Assembly: GCA_009760855.2 (NCBI GenBank) | Contig: WPIO01000122.1 | Location: 836,001-891,000, forward strand | Length of the DNA stretch: 55,000 nucleotides | Direction: 5' to 3' | DNA from: Cristatella mucedo | Lineage: Eukaryota > Bryozoa > Phylactolaemata > Cristatellidae | In this document: in pieces, positions 34,291 to 44,889 of the stretch | Position numbering within the stretch: the first letter of the stretch is position 1 | Layout of the letters: every line of letters begins with the position of its first letter | Notes under the pieces: generated by a model | Seen by the model: only the letters and a program-made list of their open reading frames with translations | What the model was told of the DNA's origin: nothing | Database searches by the model: none | Made by a program: the position numbers and the translations under genes

Positions 34291-34827
34291 TTTATATTAT
34301 GTATTCAAGCAATTAAGTCATTTTATGCTTTGTCAAGCTTTAGAACTTAACAGAATCTCGTGCCAAATTTTAAAGAATGTGTACACCGTGTTAAGCCAAA
34401 GTTAAGAAAGTTGAAGGAGAGCATTGACACAAACTTGAGCGAATTGTAAATACTTGGGACTCAATAATTGTGGGTGACAGCGTATAGCCAAAATTGAATG
34501 CTTTAGACCTGAGATTATAGCTACCTTGTAGGAAAAGGTACTTCGGAATCTGACTCAAATTGGTGGAGAACCAAGTTGACACAGCTACGAGGCCTTATAT
34601 TAAGTAGACAAATGACGTCCTTCAGATTGAACTTATTCACATGAATCTTAAGGATGTCAACGGAAATCCATCTCAACAATGCAGCACAGGAGCAGGTTGC
34701 CGTGAAAGATCTGTAGGATGAAATCGGTAATATCAATGCTGGAGAAGTGAGAGTTCATACATTTAAAACTAAAAGTTTAAACTTGTCAGGGGCTGCTGAT
34801 AATTTTCAGGCGTCTCCTGCCATAGTA
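34291..34827. other. No recognisable feature
   Basis: Short intergenic stretch between the LINE-B fragment and a LINE-A copy. Confidence 0.5.
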
Positions 34828-35952
34828 ATAATAATAATACTAGCACGTTTGCTAACTCCCAATCAGAGAACTCAATCTCGTTCTAGATGCTTTACAATTG
34901 TTGCAAAGGAAGCACGATCAAATGGTCCGTAGTAGCACGCTCTATAAACAACAAGAACAACATGTTTAGTAATGCCATGCACAGGGTCAGCATGCAAGTG
35001 TGGTTAGTGGTGGTATGCAACACTGTCAGCACGCATAAGCTCATAATGGACGAATCATAAGGACCCACTAAATGGTGTCATACATCGGTGCGCTTTTAGT
35101 TCCTTTTAAATATGGATATGTCAGGAGATGCCGTAACACAGGTTGGGAGTGAGTTCCAGGCGTTGGGAGCATACGATCTACAGGCATGGTCTCTAAAGGA
35201 TTTGAGGTTTGTACTAGGTATAGTTGAAAACTTTGATTCCGAAAGCGGGTGGAACGACGATTAGCCTGGTGGGCGAGAAGAAGTGATTGGGAGGCTGAAC
35301 CTGAAAATAAAGAGATCTGAAAGTGATTGACAAAACCTTAAAGTCGATGAGCTGCTTCTCTGGGAGCCACAGCAGGTCGGCGAAAAGTGATGTGATGTCA
35401 TAACTGTAGAGCTCACTACGGTCAAGTCTAGCTGCAGAGTTTACCAATAGCTATGAGAGCCTGAGTGGACAGGCTGGTAGGCCACCAAGCAGTGAGTCAC
35501 AGAAGTCAAGGCGGGATGTTATGAAAAATGAAAGGATCAATGTAGATGCGGTATCGCGGTCTAAAACCGCCCGATTTTCAGCAATGTTATGTAGTTGCAA
35601 GTAATCAGAATTGACCGTGGAGCTGGTGTGGTCGTCCAATAAAAGGTCACTTTGGAACTTGACACCTAGATTTCGTGCATATTCATCAGGAAATATGCTG
35701 GGAGCGCTGATTTTGAGCTTTACCCTTTTCAATTTCTGGATCACTCTTGGTTTTCCCTTAACTAGTAAGTTGGTCTTGATTCAATGATTCAATTTAAGAA
35801 AATTCTATCTACGAGCGTATGTCATCATGCAGCAAGGGAGTTGAGATAATTCAACGTGCTGGAAGGGTATGAGTTATGAAAGCCAATGTATAACTGAGTG
35901 TCATCCATTGAAGTGAAAGCCTAGATTGTGTTTGGCAATCACATCGGCAAGT
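34828..35952 (-). mobile_element. LINE-A copy, 5'-truncated, strongly decayed
   Basis: An AATAATAATAAT tail at 34828 and 3' UTR blocks are followed by ORF remnants in minus frames 35214-35447 and 35451-35744 (A-R-N-L-G-V-K-F-Q-S-D-L-L-L-D-D-H). The copy is truncated at about 35952, nearly the same point as the copy ending at 5090. Confidence 0.85.
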
Positions 35953-36299
35953 GTATTGAACGAACAGTGGTATTGAACCAAGCACTACTTTGTTCTGTTT
36001 CAGTTACATCCACACTGGAGCCTGTGAATTTTGTAACAGGCTTGGAGAGAAATACTCTGCTAAATACTTTGGTGATAGGCTGCCTCTCTGTCTTGGACAA
36101 CCTGCTTTCATTCTCTGCAAGCATTCTCCTGATTTCGTATAGACTTGATAGGTATGCGATCATTCCTACTTTTTCTTAGATGTTGGATGAGTATAACTGT
36201 TTTGATATGATTAATCTCTGCTTAATGTGGACTTAAGAATGATCCTTCTGCACTGGTGCAGCTCTCAGCTTTGCCGCTATGGGAGCCGTTGCCTAAGCA

Positions 36300-36554
36300 G
36301 GGTCGACGAGGGCGCCTAGTACAGACCCAGCTCCTGATCCACCTAGCGCAGGTTAGAATGGAGCATTATGCAGGCGAGGCGGTTAAGAGATAGAGCGACT
36401 AATAATAATATTGCACTTGATATTGCACTTGATAATGTCGCTGTCTTAGCGGGTTCGACTAGAACACCTAGTACAGGCCCGGCTTCTGGTCTACCTGCTA
36501 AAGTTAGAATGAAGCCTGATGCAGACGATGCGGTCAGGATGTGCTCCGACTAAT
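36300..36554. repeat. Two direct copies of a 104-bp unit, period 151
   Basis: 36300-36403 and 36451-36554 share GCCTAGTACAGACCCAGCTC / ACCTAGTACAGGCCCGGCTT and end in GCGACTAAT / TCCGACTAAT. A LINE-A-like GCACTTGATA motif occurs twice in the spacer at 36412-36434. Confidence 0.65.
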
Positions 36555-36983
36555 ATGCTGAAGTAGAAATAGCAGCTACACGCGAAGTCAGGAGTTTAAA
36601 AGAGAGAGAATATAATGGGACGACTGACAGAGCTCAGGGCTGCAGCTTGGGTAGTCGATCAGAGACTACGCCTCGAGAGCACGAGAGACGAAATTACGGC
36701 TACAGACAGCTAAGTGCAACTTAGACTGCTCAGTTGTGTTCTGCCGGCTACTCAGTTAGCTACTCGTATCTTGCAGTGCTGTAGCGGCCCGCCTTCGGGG
36801 TTGTGACAATCGCTAGCGACGCGTGCATAGGATAGTTTATTATACGCGGGCTTCGGGAGTTCGTGCAGTTAACTCCGTCGGTCCGGTAAGCGCCGCATAA
36901 AGCGCTTTTGCCGGCGCGTAACCACTACTAACAGGCCCGCTATAAACTGTGATTTTCGGCTCCCAGTTGTGGCAGCCTGCATT
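36555..36983. other. Possible solo LTR-like sequence
   Basis: TGTAGCGGCCCGCCTTCGGG at 36780 resembles the start of some Ty3/gypsy LTRs and a purine run (AAAAGAGAGAGAA) lies at 36599. No second copy or target duplication was identified. Confidence 0.25.
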
Positions 36984-37121
36984 TTAACTCAGCTGCAGCG
37001 CTGCATCATACAGTCCACCGGTAGAGAGCCGGGGGACGAGTGTCCAAATGTAACCGCTCGGAGACTCGTCCCCTAGCTCACTACCGGTGGACTGTGTGAT
37101 GTAGCACAGCAGCTCGGTTAA
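36984..37121. mobile_element. 138-bp palindromic MITE-like element flanked by TTAA
   Basis: Arms 36984-37041 and 37064-37121 are inverted repeats of 58 nt; the inner 50 nt match at 43 positions. The loop is 22 nt. Both ends are TTAA (36984-36987 and 37118-37121), the target duplication of piggyBac-type transposons. There is no coding capacity. A chance palindrome of this length is implausible, but the family assignment rests only on TTAA. Confidence 0.55.
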
Positions 37122-37175
37122 CCCATACCTCAAAATAGGCTCTGCCAGCACATATCCTACAGCATCTGCACTGAA

Positions 37176-37312
37176 TCTATTCATTTGTTTGTTTTTCAAG
37201 CATGATTTTACTTACTATTCTATTGCGTATCACTTTGCAGCAAATGTAAAGCGCCTAGAAAGAGATTAATTTCTCTGAGGGCGCTTTATCAAGTGCAATA
37301 TTATTATCATTA
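37176..37312 (+). mobile_element. LINE-A 3' end, nearly identical to the youngest copy
   Basis: Over about 125 bp this matches 48070-48195 with only one indel and one substitution, including the stem-loop and GCAATATTATTAT tail. It starts about 55 bp downstream of the TTAA-flanked palindrome. Confidence 0.87.
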
Positions 37313-38084
37313 TAATCTGTGCAATCTTTTTCAAAATGACCATTCATTGGCAGGCCACATATATTCAGCAGTCAAGTCTTCATATTTTTGTCAAAGTAAC
37401 CCTAAACAAGTTCGGGTCGGCTTAGAAAGGGAAGTGCATTCTCGTTGGTCATTGCATGCAATATCTTGTCCCGACTTCCTTATTTCACTTCTCGCTTGAC
37501 TTCCAGACAGTGCTGGAAAGCACTCGGTTGAAAAAACTACCATAACCAGACCAGTCAGTCCTGAGCGCCTTAGCTGCAACATCGCACTTAAAAAAACCAG
37601 CAATGGCCCCCAATCGAGCCGACATCAAATTTAAGATTTTTTGGGACTCGCGATTTAGGTGTGAGGGAACATGACTTTGTAGCCTGCTAGCACTGTGCAG
37701 AGACCCTGTGAGGGCCTAAGACTGCCTAAGCAGACGCAGGCTCTCGAGCGGTGGAGGGCAGACGATGACTCGGATGTCCTGCTCAAATCCATGCACTGGT
37801 TGCATCTGCGGTGACATCCACCTACTACAAACTGCCGCCAGCTGTCAGGCGGATTGGGAACGAACAATGCCTGGACAGCCCAAAAAAACGCACGCATAAG
37901 GTATTCCCAAGGACAGGTTAGGGCTAGAATCATTGAATCCGGCAGCCGTCTAGAGAGTGTAGACTGATCTTGGTGGGCTTGGTTTTGTAGAATAAAATGC
38001 TGGAGTGATCAGGCTTGTTGCTCGGTCAGGCTACTCAGACCGACGAAAGGACGTGTGGAGGGATGTTGCAAGGTCCCTTCATTT
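37313..38084. other. No recognisable feature
   Basis: Short frames only (37391-37603 and 37655-37933, minus), no motif. Confidence 0.45.
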
Positions 38085-38310
38085 CTCTTGCTCGATCCTC
38101 GACCTCAGTACTACTTCACAATCAGGCACGGCAATCGCACTGACACTCTTCAGGCTCAAGTATTTGGCTTCTCCTCCAGAAAACTTAGATCCTTTGGAAA
38201 TCATGCCTTTAGGTCTAATGCACCCAAACCCTTATCCCGTGGCTCGACAGCATTCTACAGGAATTTAAAACGCACATTTTCCTCAAAGCAATCGCTAAGT
38301 CATAGCTAGT
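38085..38310 (+). mobile_element. LINE ORF C-terminal fragment
   Basis: The plus frame contains L-R-S-F-G-N-H-A-F-R-S-N-A-P-K and then F-Y-R-N-L-K-R-T-F. These match the R-S-F-G-D-R-A-F...A-P-x-x-W-N and F-K-R-N-L-K-T-x-L-F end of CR1/L2-like ORF2. Subfamily not clear. A (CA)n(TA)n tract follows at 38343. Confidence 0.6.
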
Positions 38311-38338
38311 TGTCCTTTGATTGCTAACGAAAGCTGAC

Positions 38339-38442
<104 letters not shown>

Positions 38443-38444
38443 AT

Positions 38445-39555
38445 TAATTGGTATAAACCCTTGTGAAAAATCTATCTATATCCAGTTGCTTCATATATAG
38501 CGACGTTCAAGCTAGCCAGATTCCATGAATTCGAGAAGTTTCGAGAGCCATTCTCTAAGCTTGGCTGCACCTCGTTGGACTCTTGGTAGCCCACTAAGGA
38601 AAAATTGCTTTATTTCATCTTCATTTTCATATGAAATACAGAAATGCAAGTTTTTAATAAAGCACAGCATCAATAGCACGACAGATTCTACCACGATAAG
38701 GTAAACTAAGCAATTTGTAAGACAAGACACTGGCCATACAAATAAATGAAAGTCGTACAAGTCCGATTGACAAATGAGAAAGTTCCGGATATCAAGTTCA
38801 AGCAGTAGAACATACAAGAAACAACACTACTTTATACTTTATTGAACCAAGTTCAAAAATTGTAAGTTTAATTAAATTGATAAACTGCCACGAGAGATTT
38901 CAAAGCACTTTGCAGGACCGATCGACAAAAAACTACGGCGGCGAAGCTGCCAAGTTGTATTGCAAACACCAACACTACGGGCTGGTGGTGTATGCAGTAT
39001 TGGTTGAGAGACAGTTCATTTTATGGGCAAAAAAAATTTAAATGCTACTTTAAAAGTGAAAGAAATGAAAAGATAGAGGAAAGGGGCGAGTCAGCCTCCT
39101 TTTGTTTAGAATACATAGATATCTCTAAACTTTTGCAGGAGCCTCTTGGTAGGACTTGCTCAGGTTGTAAAATGTAGACGAAACTGGTTTTAGTAGATTA
39201 CCAAAGTTACCAGCGTTGATTATTTGATTCTTTTATGCAGTTGGAGAGCCAGCTGAAATGTAGTTTCTCGTCACGAGGCTGCCAACTGTAGGTTCTGGTA
39301 AAATGCAATGCTGAGTAACTTGTAAGTGTGCCCTGTATTATAAGAGGCATTTCTTTCCCCTGCAGCTTGGAGTCCGCCAGGTTTATATAAAATAGATGCA
39401 AAAATACCAAGGTGCAGCTAGGTCGAACCTAATGAGTCAGATGGCCAGACTCGGCACACAAACCGTATCCGTTGGTAAGCATGGATGTGTGTGTGTGTGT
39501 TTGTGTGTATGTCTGTGTGTGCAGTGTATTTGCATCCGTGAGTAGTATGTTCCGA
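38445..39555 (-). other. Probable 3' UTR and downstream flank of the PTP gene
   Basis: This stretch lies downstream of the PTP stop codon. A minus-strand AATAAA (complement at 38609-38614) is about 940 nt past the stop and could be the polyadenylation signal. An open minus frame at 38512-38817 overlaps it; its last 40 residues (rich in E, K, L and R, ending ...L-E-F-M-E-S-G) look helical but I do not recognise them. A short (TG)n tract lies at about 39487-39522. Confidence 0.3.
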
Positions 39556-39627
39556 TCAGGCATTGGAATATACGGCCAGTGTATCGCAGTACATCTGAAG
39601 CAACTCGTAGATGAAGAGGTACTGCAC
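39556..39627 (-). CDS. Receptor-type PTP D2-like domain, terminal exon with stop
   Basis: Acceptor ACGTTCCAG precedes 39627. The exon is 23 codons plus TGA at 39558-39556, starting V-Q-Y-L-F-I-Y-E-L-L. The Q-Y-x-F-x-Y motif is the signature of the last helix of PTP domains, which follows the R-P-x-F-V block by a few residues. Here it joins in phase 0 to the exon ending R-R-Q-F-V-K-S-H at 44713. The protein ends only about a dozen residues past the helix, so this is probably the receptor C-terminus. The 5 kb intron before it contains a (CT)n tract, a possible hAT fragment, a Ty3/gypsy integrase fragment and a LINE-B copy. A decayed paralogue lies at 8860-8947. Confidence 0.75.
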   Translation of the reverse strand: MQYLFIYELLQMYCDTLAVYSNA

Positions 39628-39779
39628 CTGGAACGTTGAACGAACGATTGGCAGCAGGGACGGTGGATGAAGCTTCCACTCCCATGCACACAAGCAGGCA
39701 TGTGTGCAAACGTGTAAAAGCAAGCGCTGGTGAATAAGGCGGGCTTCTGAGCATGCAGTTCATGTATTCCAATTACAGT

Positions 39780-40085
39780 GGCAGAGTTATGAAAGGCTCA
39801 GACAGCACTGACTGATCAATATAGCATGACACTCTTTACGATAGCCATGTAGTATGAAGAATCACACCACCTTACGTGCCCAGGCACTAATTTAATTTTA
39901 CAGTGCATCCTTACTGGGTCGAAGGAAGTGAAGTAGAATATTTGACATGGAGAGAGTACAAGACTCTAGAAGAAAATGCACACCAACACTAGTGATAGCT
40001 GCATTCAAAAGAAGAGCTTAGGCTTATAAGGAGACACCTAAAACTTGAGCAACTGGCAAAGATCTGATTTCAAACTGACACATTT

Positions 40086-40180
<95 letters not shown>

Positions 40181-41961
40181 ATGCGAATCGCTAGCGGAAT
40201 GTACAGCTTGACTTGAACTACATAGAGATTGTTTTGTTAAGGAAGGGGCTATGCTGCCGTGCTTAGCAATCGGCATATCATCTTGCATCCACATGGCCTG
40301 AAAGACGTGTGGTCTGCACTTCGAGTAGGTATACAACTAAGCTCTATCCATGCTTGTGGTACATCTGCAATGACTAGTGCCAGTGACATGCACTACGTTT
40401 ATGCCAAAGGACTCGAGGTCAAGACCGGCTTCAAAAATTGCATGACATGCGACGACAGAAGTGTTGAGCAATCGCTGACCACCCTCCGAGTCATCTTTTG
40501 ATGGTGCTATTGCCTGTTACAGTATTTGTTGGTATTGAACTAGACACACAGTTCCGATATTTGCTTCATTAATTTTTGCTCGATTAAGAGATGCTCTAGA
40601 GTCATCCTTCAGATATGGTATGTACACGATCAAGATCATCAATTCAAGTCTAGCAGAGATTAGTTTTAGACTAACTAAAAGAAATTGTGGAAGTCACCTA
40701 AATTTTGACTCGGTGTGACTGATCACAAATTCTAATATTTAAAGCATAAACAGCTCACTTTACTAAGAAAAACTAAGGTTCACAAGATGGTTTAGTTACT
40801 GAAATTATGAAAAGGGTGGACGCTATAGCATTGAGTACAAGTTAGCAGCAAAGCATTTTTACAATCTATCTCATCCGAGATGCTCCATCGCACTTTTTTC
40901 CGGAATGTGTTCTGCCTCCATGCTAGTGCTCCAGGAACTACAAATGTGAAAGTCTAAACCATAATTAAAACATTATCTCCTGCAGTTGTACCGTATCATC
41001 CCCCTACTAATAACTTGTCTACATCTATGTATTCAATCAAATGCTGATTTCCTACTCCCTGTAACGAATGTTTAAGTACCTAAAAGTAAATAGCATTCAC
41101 GAAACCTAAGTAAAGTCTCTTGAAATTGTTGTCGTCATCAGTAGACTTGTGTCATCAGCTCTCAAATTATTCCTAAAATACACCACCCCTTTTTAATGCT
41201 ATGCAACGACTCGAAACAAGCTGGACAACCTAGATGAGTTAGTAACTCTTACTAAACGATGGATCCGAACTTGGCGACATGGTTTACAGCTGACATACAG
41301 AAAGCTAAGGATTCACAGCAAGGACTTTTAAAGGCCTACCGAAAGTTGGGATTGCTGCTCACTACTTGCTTCTTGAGGAATGTCATAGGTCGCATCACTT
41401 TATTTTCAAGTCCGGGTATTTCTCGATAATTAGTGAAATCAGAGATCAACAAACTAATAGTGTGTCAGTCTGCAGCAGAGCATCTTATCAGCAACTAAAG
41501 CAAGCAAACTGCCCAGTGGTCATATTGACAATTTAGCAGAGTGTTCCTCCAAATTCTACTTAGCTAAGATATAATTCAGGAGGCCTCCATCCTCTCGCCG
41601 TTGCTCATGCCATATTAACACCCATTATGCTATTGCAGCTACTTAACTGAAGTATTTTCCCACAATCACAACGCAAGAAATGAGTATTAGCCCTTGAAGA
41701 CGAACTACTAGTGCTGATAAAGCTAGTGAAAATGTCATCTGTACTTTTATATACAAAAAGTAGATTTTTCAGGTGATATATTGAGGATACACTAAGGACG
41801 GGCACATACATATATTTCGGTAGAGAAATATTCCATTGAAAGCAGAACCTACACAATTTGAGCTTTGAAGTAAAGATCTAACGAGATACTTAAGATTTCA
41901 AAAACATTGCCCCAACTCTACATCCAGCTAATGAAGTTGACAAAAGCTGCTGTCAGCAACC
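39780..41961. other. PTP last intron, left part
   Basis: Holds the (CT)n tract. Otherwise AT-rich intronic sequence with no feature I can support. Confidence 0.5.
40088..40176. repeat. (CT)n microsatellite
   Basis: About 86 bp of uninterrupted CT in the last PTP intron. The minus transcript would carry (GA)n. Confidence 0.97.
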
Positions 41962-42120
41962 GTCAAAACGTTCAAAGACTGGCTCGCCTGATTCTGACAC
42001 TGTCAGTGACCACCACTAGAGCCGAAATCGCGTTCAAGGGTTTAAGCTTCTTAAAATGGTTTTGGCAAGTCGATACTAACCGATATTCTGATAAGGATTC
42101 ACTAAGTTTAGATAGGTATA
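41962..42120 (+). mobile_element. Possible hAT transposase C-terminal dimerisation fragment
   Basis: The plus frame contains L-A-R-L-I-L-T-L-S-V-T-T-T-R-A-E-I-A-F-K-G-L-S-F-L-K. This resembles the hAT C-terminal signature L-x-x-L-x-L-x-x-P-V-S-x-x-x-x-E-R-x-F-S-x-L-K. The Pro and Arg of the motif are lost. Nothing else of a transposase was found nearby. Confidence 0.4.
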
Positions 42121-42269
42121 TATTTAGCAGCCAGCGACCATCACCTAGGATGAGATTACATCCTAATTTCAGTCAGTTAGCAATTACTTGGAGTGTGTCG
42201 AATGCCGCCAGGGGCTGTTGGCGACCATTGTTCACTACTCTCAAGTCTCGCCCACCTCTATGAAAATCT

Positions 42270-43207
42270 TAACTGCCCCTGCAAGTGGTTATATTGGGAC
42301 GACATGCACACACATGGGTCACTAAAGCGGTGTGCAGATCTGCATAAGCAGTTAGTATATATTGTTAATTTTAGGCAGGAGCACTTTGCACCCTTGATGA
42401 ATGACTGGTAAAAACCATCTAAATGAGCAACACTCTCCAACTTTTCAATTTAAACAATGAGCAAGTCATACACCAAAATACTCGCATCGCCTCATTCTCG
42501 ACGCTAACAGACTTGCAAAAGTCAATGGGACATCTTTTAAATGCCTATAAGTACGCGCTTATTCAGACTTTATTCGAATTCTATATACAGGCCGTCGGTT
42601 AAGACGAACGGAAAGATATTTCTTCAAGTGATCTGAGGTTTTTTAGACATGCAACTGTCAGATATTAAGGTGATTCGTAAGAGGGAGCCTATTGGCTGAG
42701 ACAATTGTTTCTTTGCTGATTGCCTTTTTTCTTCAAGTGATTTCCGTGTGAGAATATTCGTGAATGCTAGCTCCTGCACTAGAGCTACATTTGACCGTTG
42801 GTACCTAGCATTGGTAACCTATGCATCGAAAGTGAGAAAAGCTAAGCTAAGCTGAATGTAAAAACAAAAATCGAAGCCTAATAAAATGAAACATTACAAT
42901 TCATGCTTTGCGAGAAGAGACAATATTGTTCGGTCACAGCATTCGTGCCAAACCCTTACCCATGCTAAGAGTGGCTTTTACACTTTCCATGGACATTTTT
43001 CTAAATTCTTTATAATACCATATGATTGTGCTCAACAAGTGCTTTTGCTTCGACTTTGCAAAATCCCCCCACTTTCTTCTTAAAAAATTGTTCTTAAAAA
43101 GACGTACTTAGCGAACGGTGTGGGGTCATTATTATACGATATCGATTGAACGGCCTTATGCAGAATCTCGACAATGATCTCGATATATCCTGCTTCTTCT
43201 CCTCACA
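42270..43207. other. PTP last intron, unassigned
   Basis: No motif seen between the possible hAT and gypsy integrase fragments. Confidence 0.5.
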
Positions 43208-43403
43208 AGAAGGCCATGCTTGGTTTGCACATTCTGCTGTATCGAAATCCCAATCGAAGACTAAACGTGACCCTGTGGCCAAAGAACTTGTGAAAATATT
43301 TTCTCAGGGAGGCACATCCAAGGAGATCCTCACAGACCAAGAAACACACACCACCATGAATTCAGGTTCTTGTGTTGCTACGTGCAGGAGGCTATTAAAT
43401 TAG
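43208..43403 (+). mobile_element. Ty3/gypsy integrase core fragment
   Basis: The plus frame contains A-K-E-L-V-K-I-F-S-Q-G-G-T-S-K-E-I-L-T-D-Q, matching the family A-x-x-L-x-x-x-F-x-x-x-G-x-P-x-E-I-L-T-D-Q with the second catalytic Asp. The upstream part of the frame (43146-43207) is not recognised. Located in the PTP last intron. Confidence 0.65.
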
Positions 43404-43589
43404 CTAACCTTTTCTTCTTCCTCCGTTTAAATTGAGCATCTCTGAAAAGTGATTCGGGTCAATCGGATCGGCTATTACGCATAAGCTGATGCTACCCATC
43501 TGCTCTAGGAATTAACTTCATCATGTCAAACAACTGCAACTGATATACAGGTCTAGACCGGAAACAATTAAATCCTTGCCGTCATTAAG

Positions 43590-44290
43590 AAAAAGTTAAT
43601 TAACATATTAAAAATACAGACTAAATTCCTACTCATCGGCCACCCAAAGACCTGCGGTTAGACCAAAAGACTTTACTCTTCTAATGGGTAAATTATGCTG
43701 TCAAGTGGCAGTCAACATTTGACATAAATTGTCTATTAACTAACCACTTAACATTTGATAGCTCGTTTAATACGACTGATTCCTCAACAAATCATTCAAT
43801 CTCTGCCTAAGACAATGGCCTGGCTACCACTAGGGCTCTGGCTAAAAATCTTGTTAGCTCCGTGTTTTGGTCTAGGATGGATTAAGGAAATTAAGTTTTG
43901 GCTGAGCTACCAAAAAGTTAACAAGCCTGTAAAAACGGTGATTTAAATTGCCGCAAGGTTAGTGAAACTACACCAGAGATCCAGGCATATTTCTTCTTTG
44001 GGGGATGTGCTGTGATGGCTCCCAGTCAATTACAACTTACACTGGAAAACTCCGAATCTGACTCACAAAGCCTGCCATGGCTTGGCTTCTTCATATCTAA
44101 CTCCTGTACACCAAGCTATTGTTAGTTTTAGCCTCCTCAAGCCCGCAGATCTTCTATGGACAATCGAGTAGCTGTTATATGTTTTCGATTGAACACTTTT
44201 GGCGAAAAGAGCTTTAGTTGTGATTGTCTTAGACTCTGGAACTCACTTTCATAAATCGTATGCAACTACATCTACTTATGTGCTGCCGAC
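43590..44290 (+). mobile_element. LINE-B ORF fragment
   Basis: Similar to 680-1340: a CTCATCGGCCACCC block near 43633, a hydrophilic stretch, then L-T-H-K-A-C-H-G-L-A-S-S-Y-L near 44055-44100 and GTGGAATTC-like ORF-end blocks near 44225. Heavily broken. It lies in the last intron of the PTP gene. Confidence 0.6.
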
Positions 44291-44712
44291 TGCTGTCTTT
44301 TCACTCTTAGGTTCATGACTTCCTTAAATTTCCATTGTCCTTATTCCTTGACTGCCCTTCCGAATAATTTAAGCTTGTCACTTTCCTTTGATGCATTGAT
44401 GACTAAGTATGTTGGAAATAGCATATCTATGTTGGCTACGAGTTTTTTTACCGAAAGCTGCTCAGGCTTGGGCTGCATCACATACATGAGACATAACTCC
44501 CTCTTGGTTATTGTGGCGTCTTTGAGTTTTAGACAGAGAAACTTCCACCATTCCAAATTTAATAAAAACTCGTTTGGGTAATCATGGGATTGCTATTACA
44601 ATATACCCATGGGCATTGAATAGGTAAGAAGTAGAACAGTGAAGGCAAAAAGCCAAGCTTATTACATTGACATACTGAGAAATGCTGAGGAAAGCCGTGT
44701 AGGCCTGCTTAC

Positions 44713-44848
44713 ATGGCTTTTGACAAACTGCCTACGGCTGATTCTCACCAGTTCCACCGAGTGAAATACTTGAACCAGATTAGAGTCAATGAGTCTGTGC
44801 AGGGCATTGACTGCTGCTATGAACAGACCGCAGTGACTCGCACCGTCC
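44713..44848 (-). CDS. Receptor-type PTP D2-like domain, catalytic-loop exon with degenerate C-x5-R
   Basis: The exon is 136 nt with acceptor CACTTGCAG before 44848 and donor GTAAGC after 44713. One base completes a codon split by the intron; the next 45 codons are open and begin D-G-A-S-H-C-G-L-F. This aligns with the phosphatase P-loop A-G-V-G-R-T-G-T-F, but the catalytic Arg position is His. The exon then runs ...V-Q-V-F-H-S-V...R-R-Q-F-V-K-S-H, matching the family V-D-V-F-x-x-V...R-P-x-F-V block. It ends in phase 0, compatible with the terminal exon at 39556-39627. A conserved paralogue at 10466-10600 has the same acceptor position. D2 domains of receptor PTPs such as CD45 commonly have degenerate loops, so an inactive regulatory domain is the natural reading. 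The exon holding the loop Cys was not located. Confidence 0.8.
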
Positions 44849-44889
44849 CTGCAAGTGACAAGGCCATGCTGCGATAAAGAAGTGCTATA

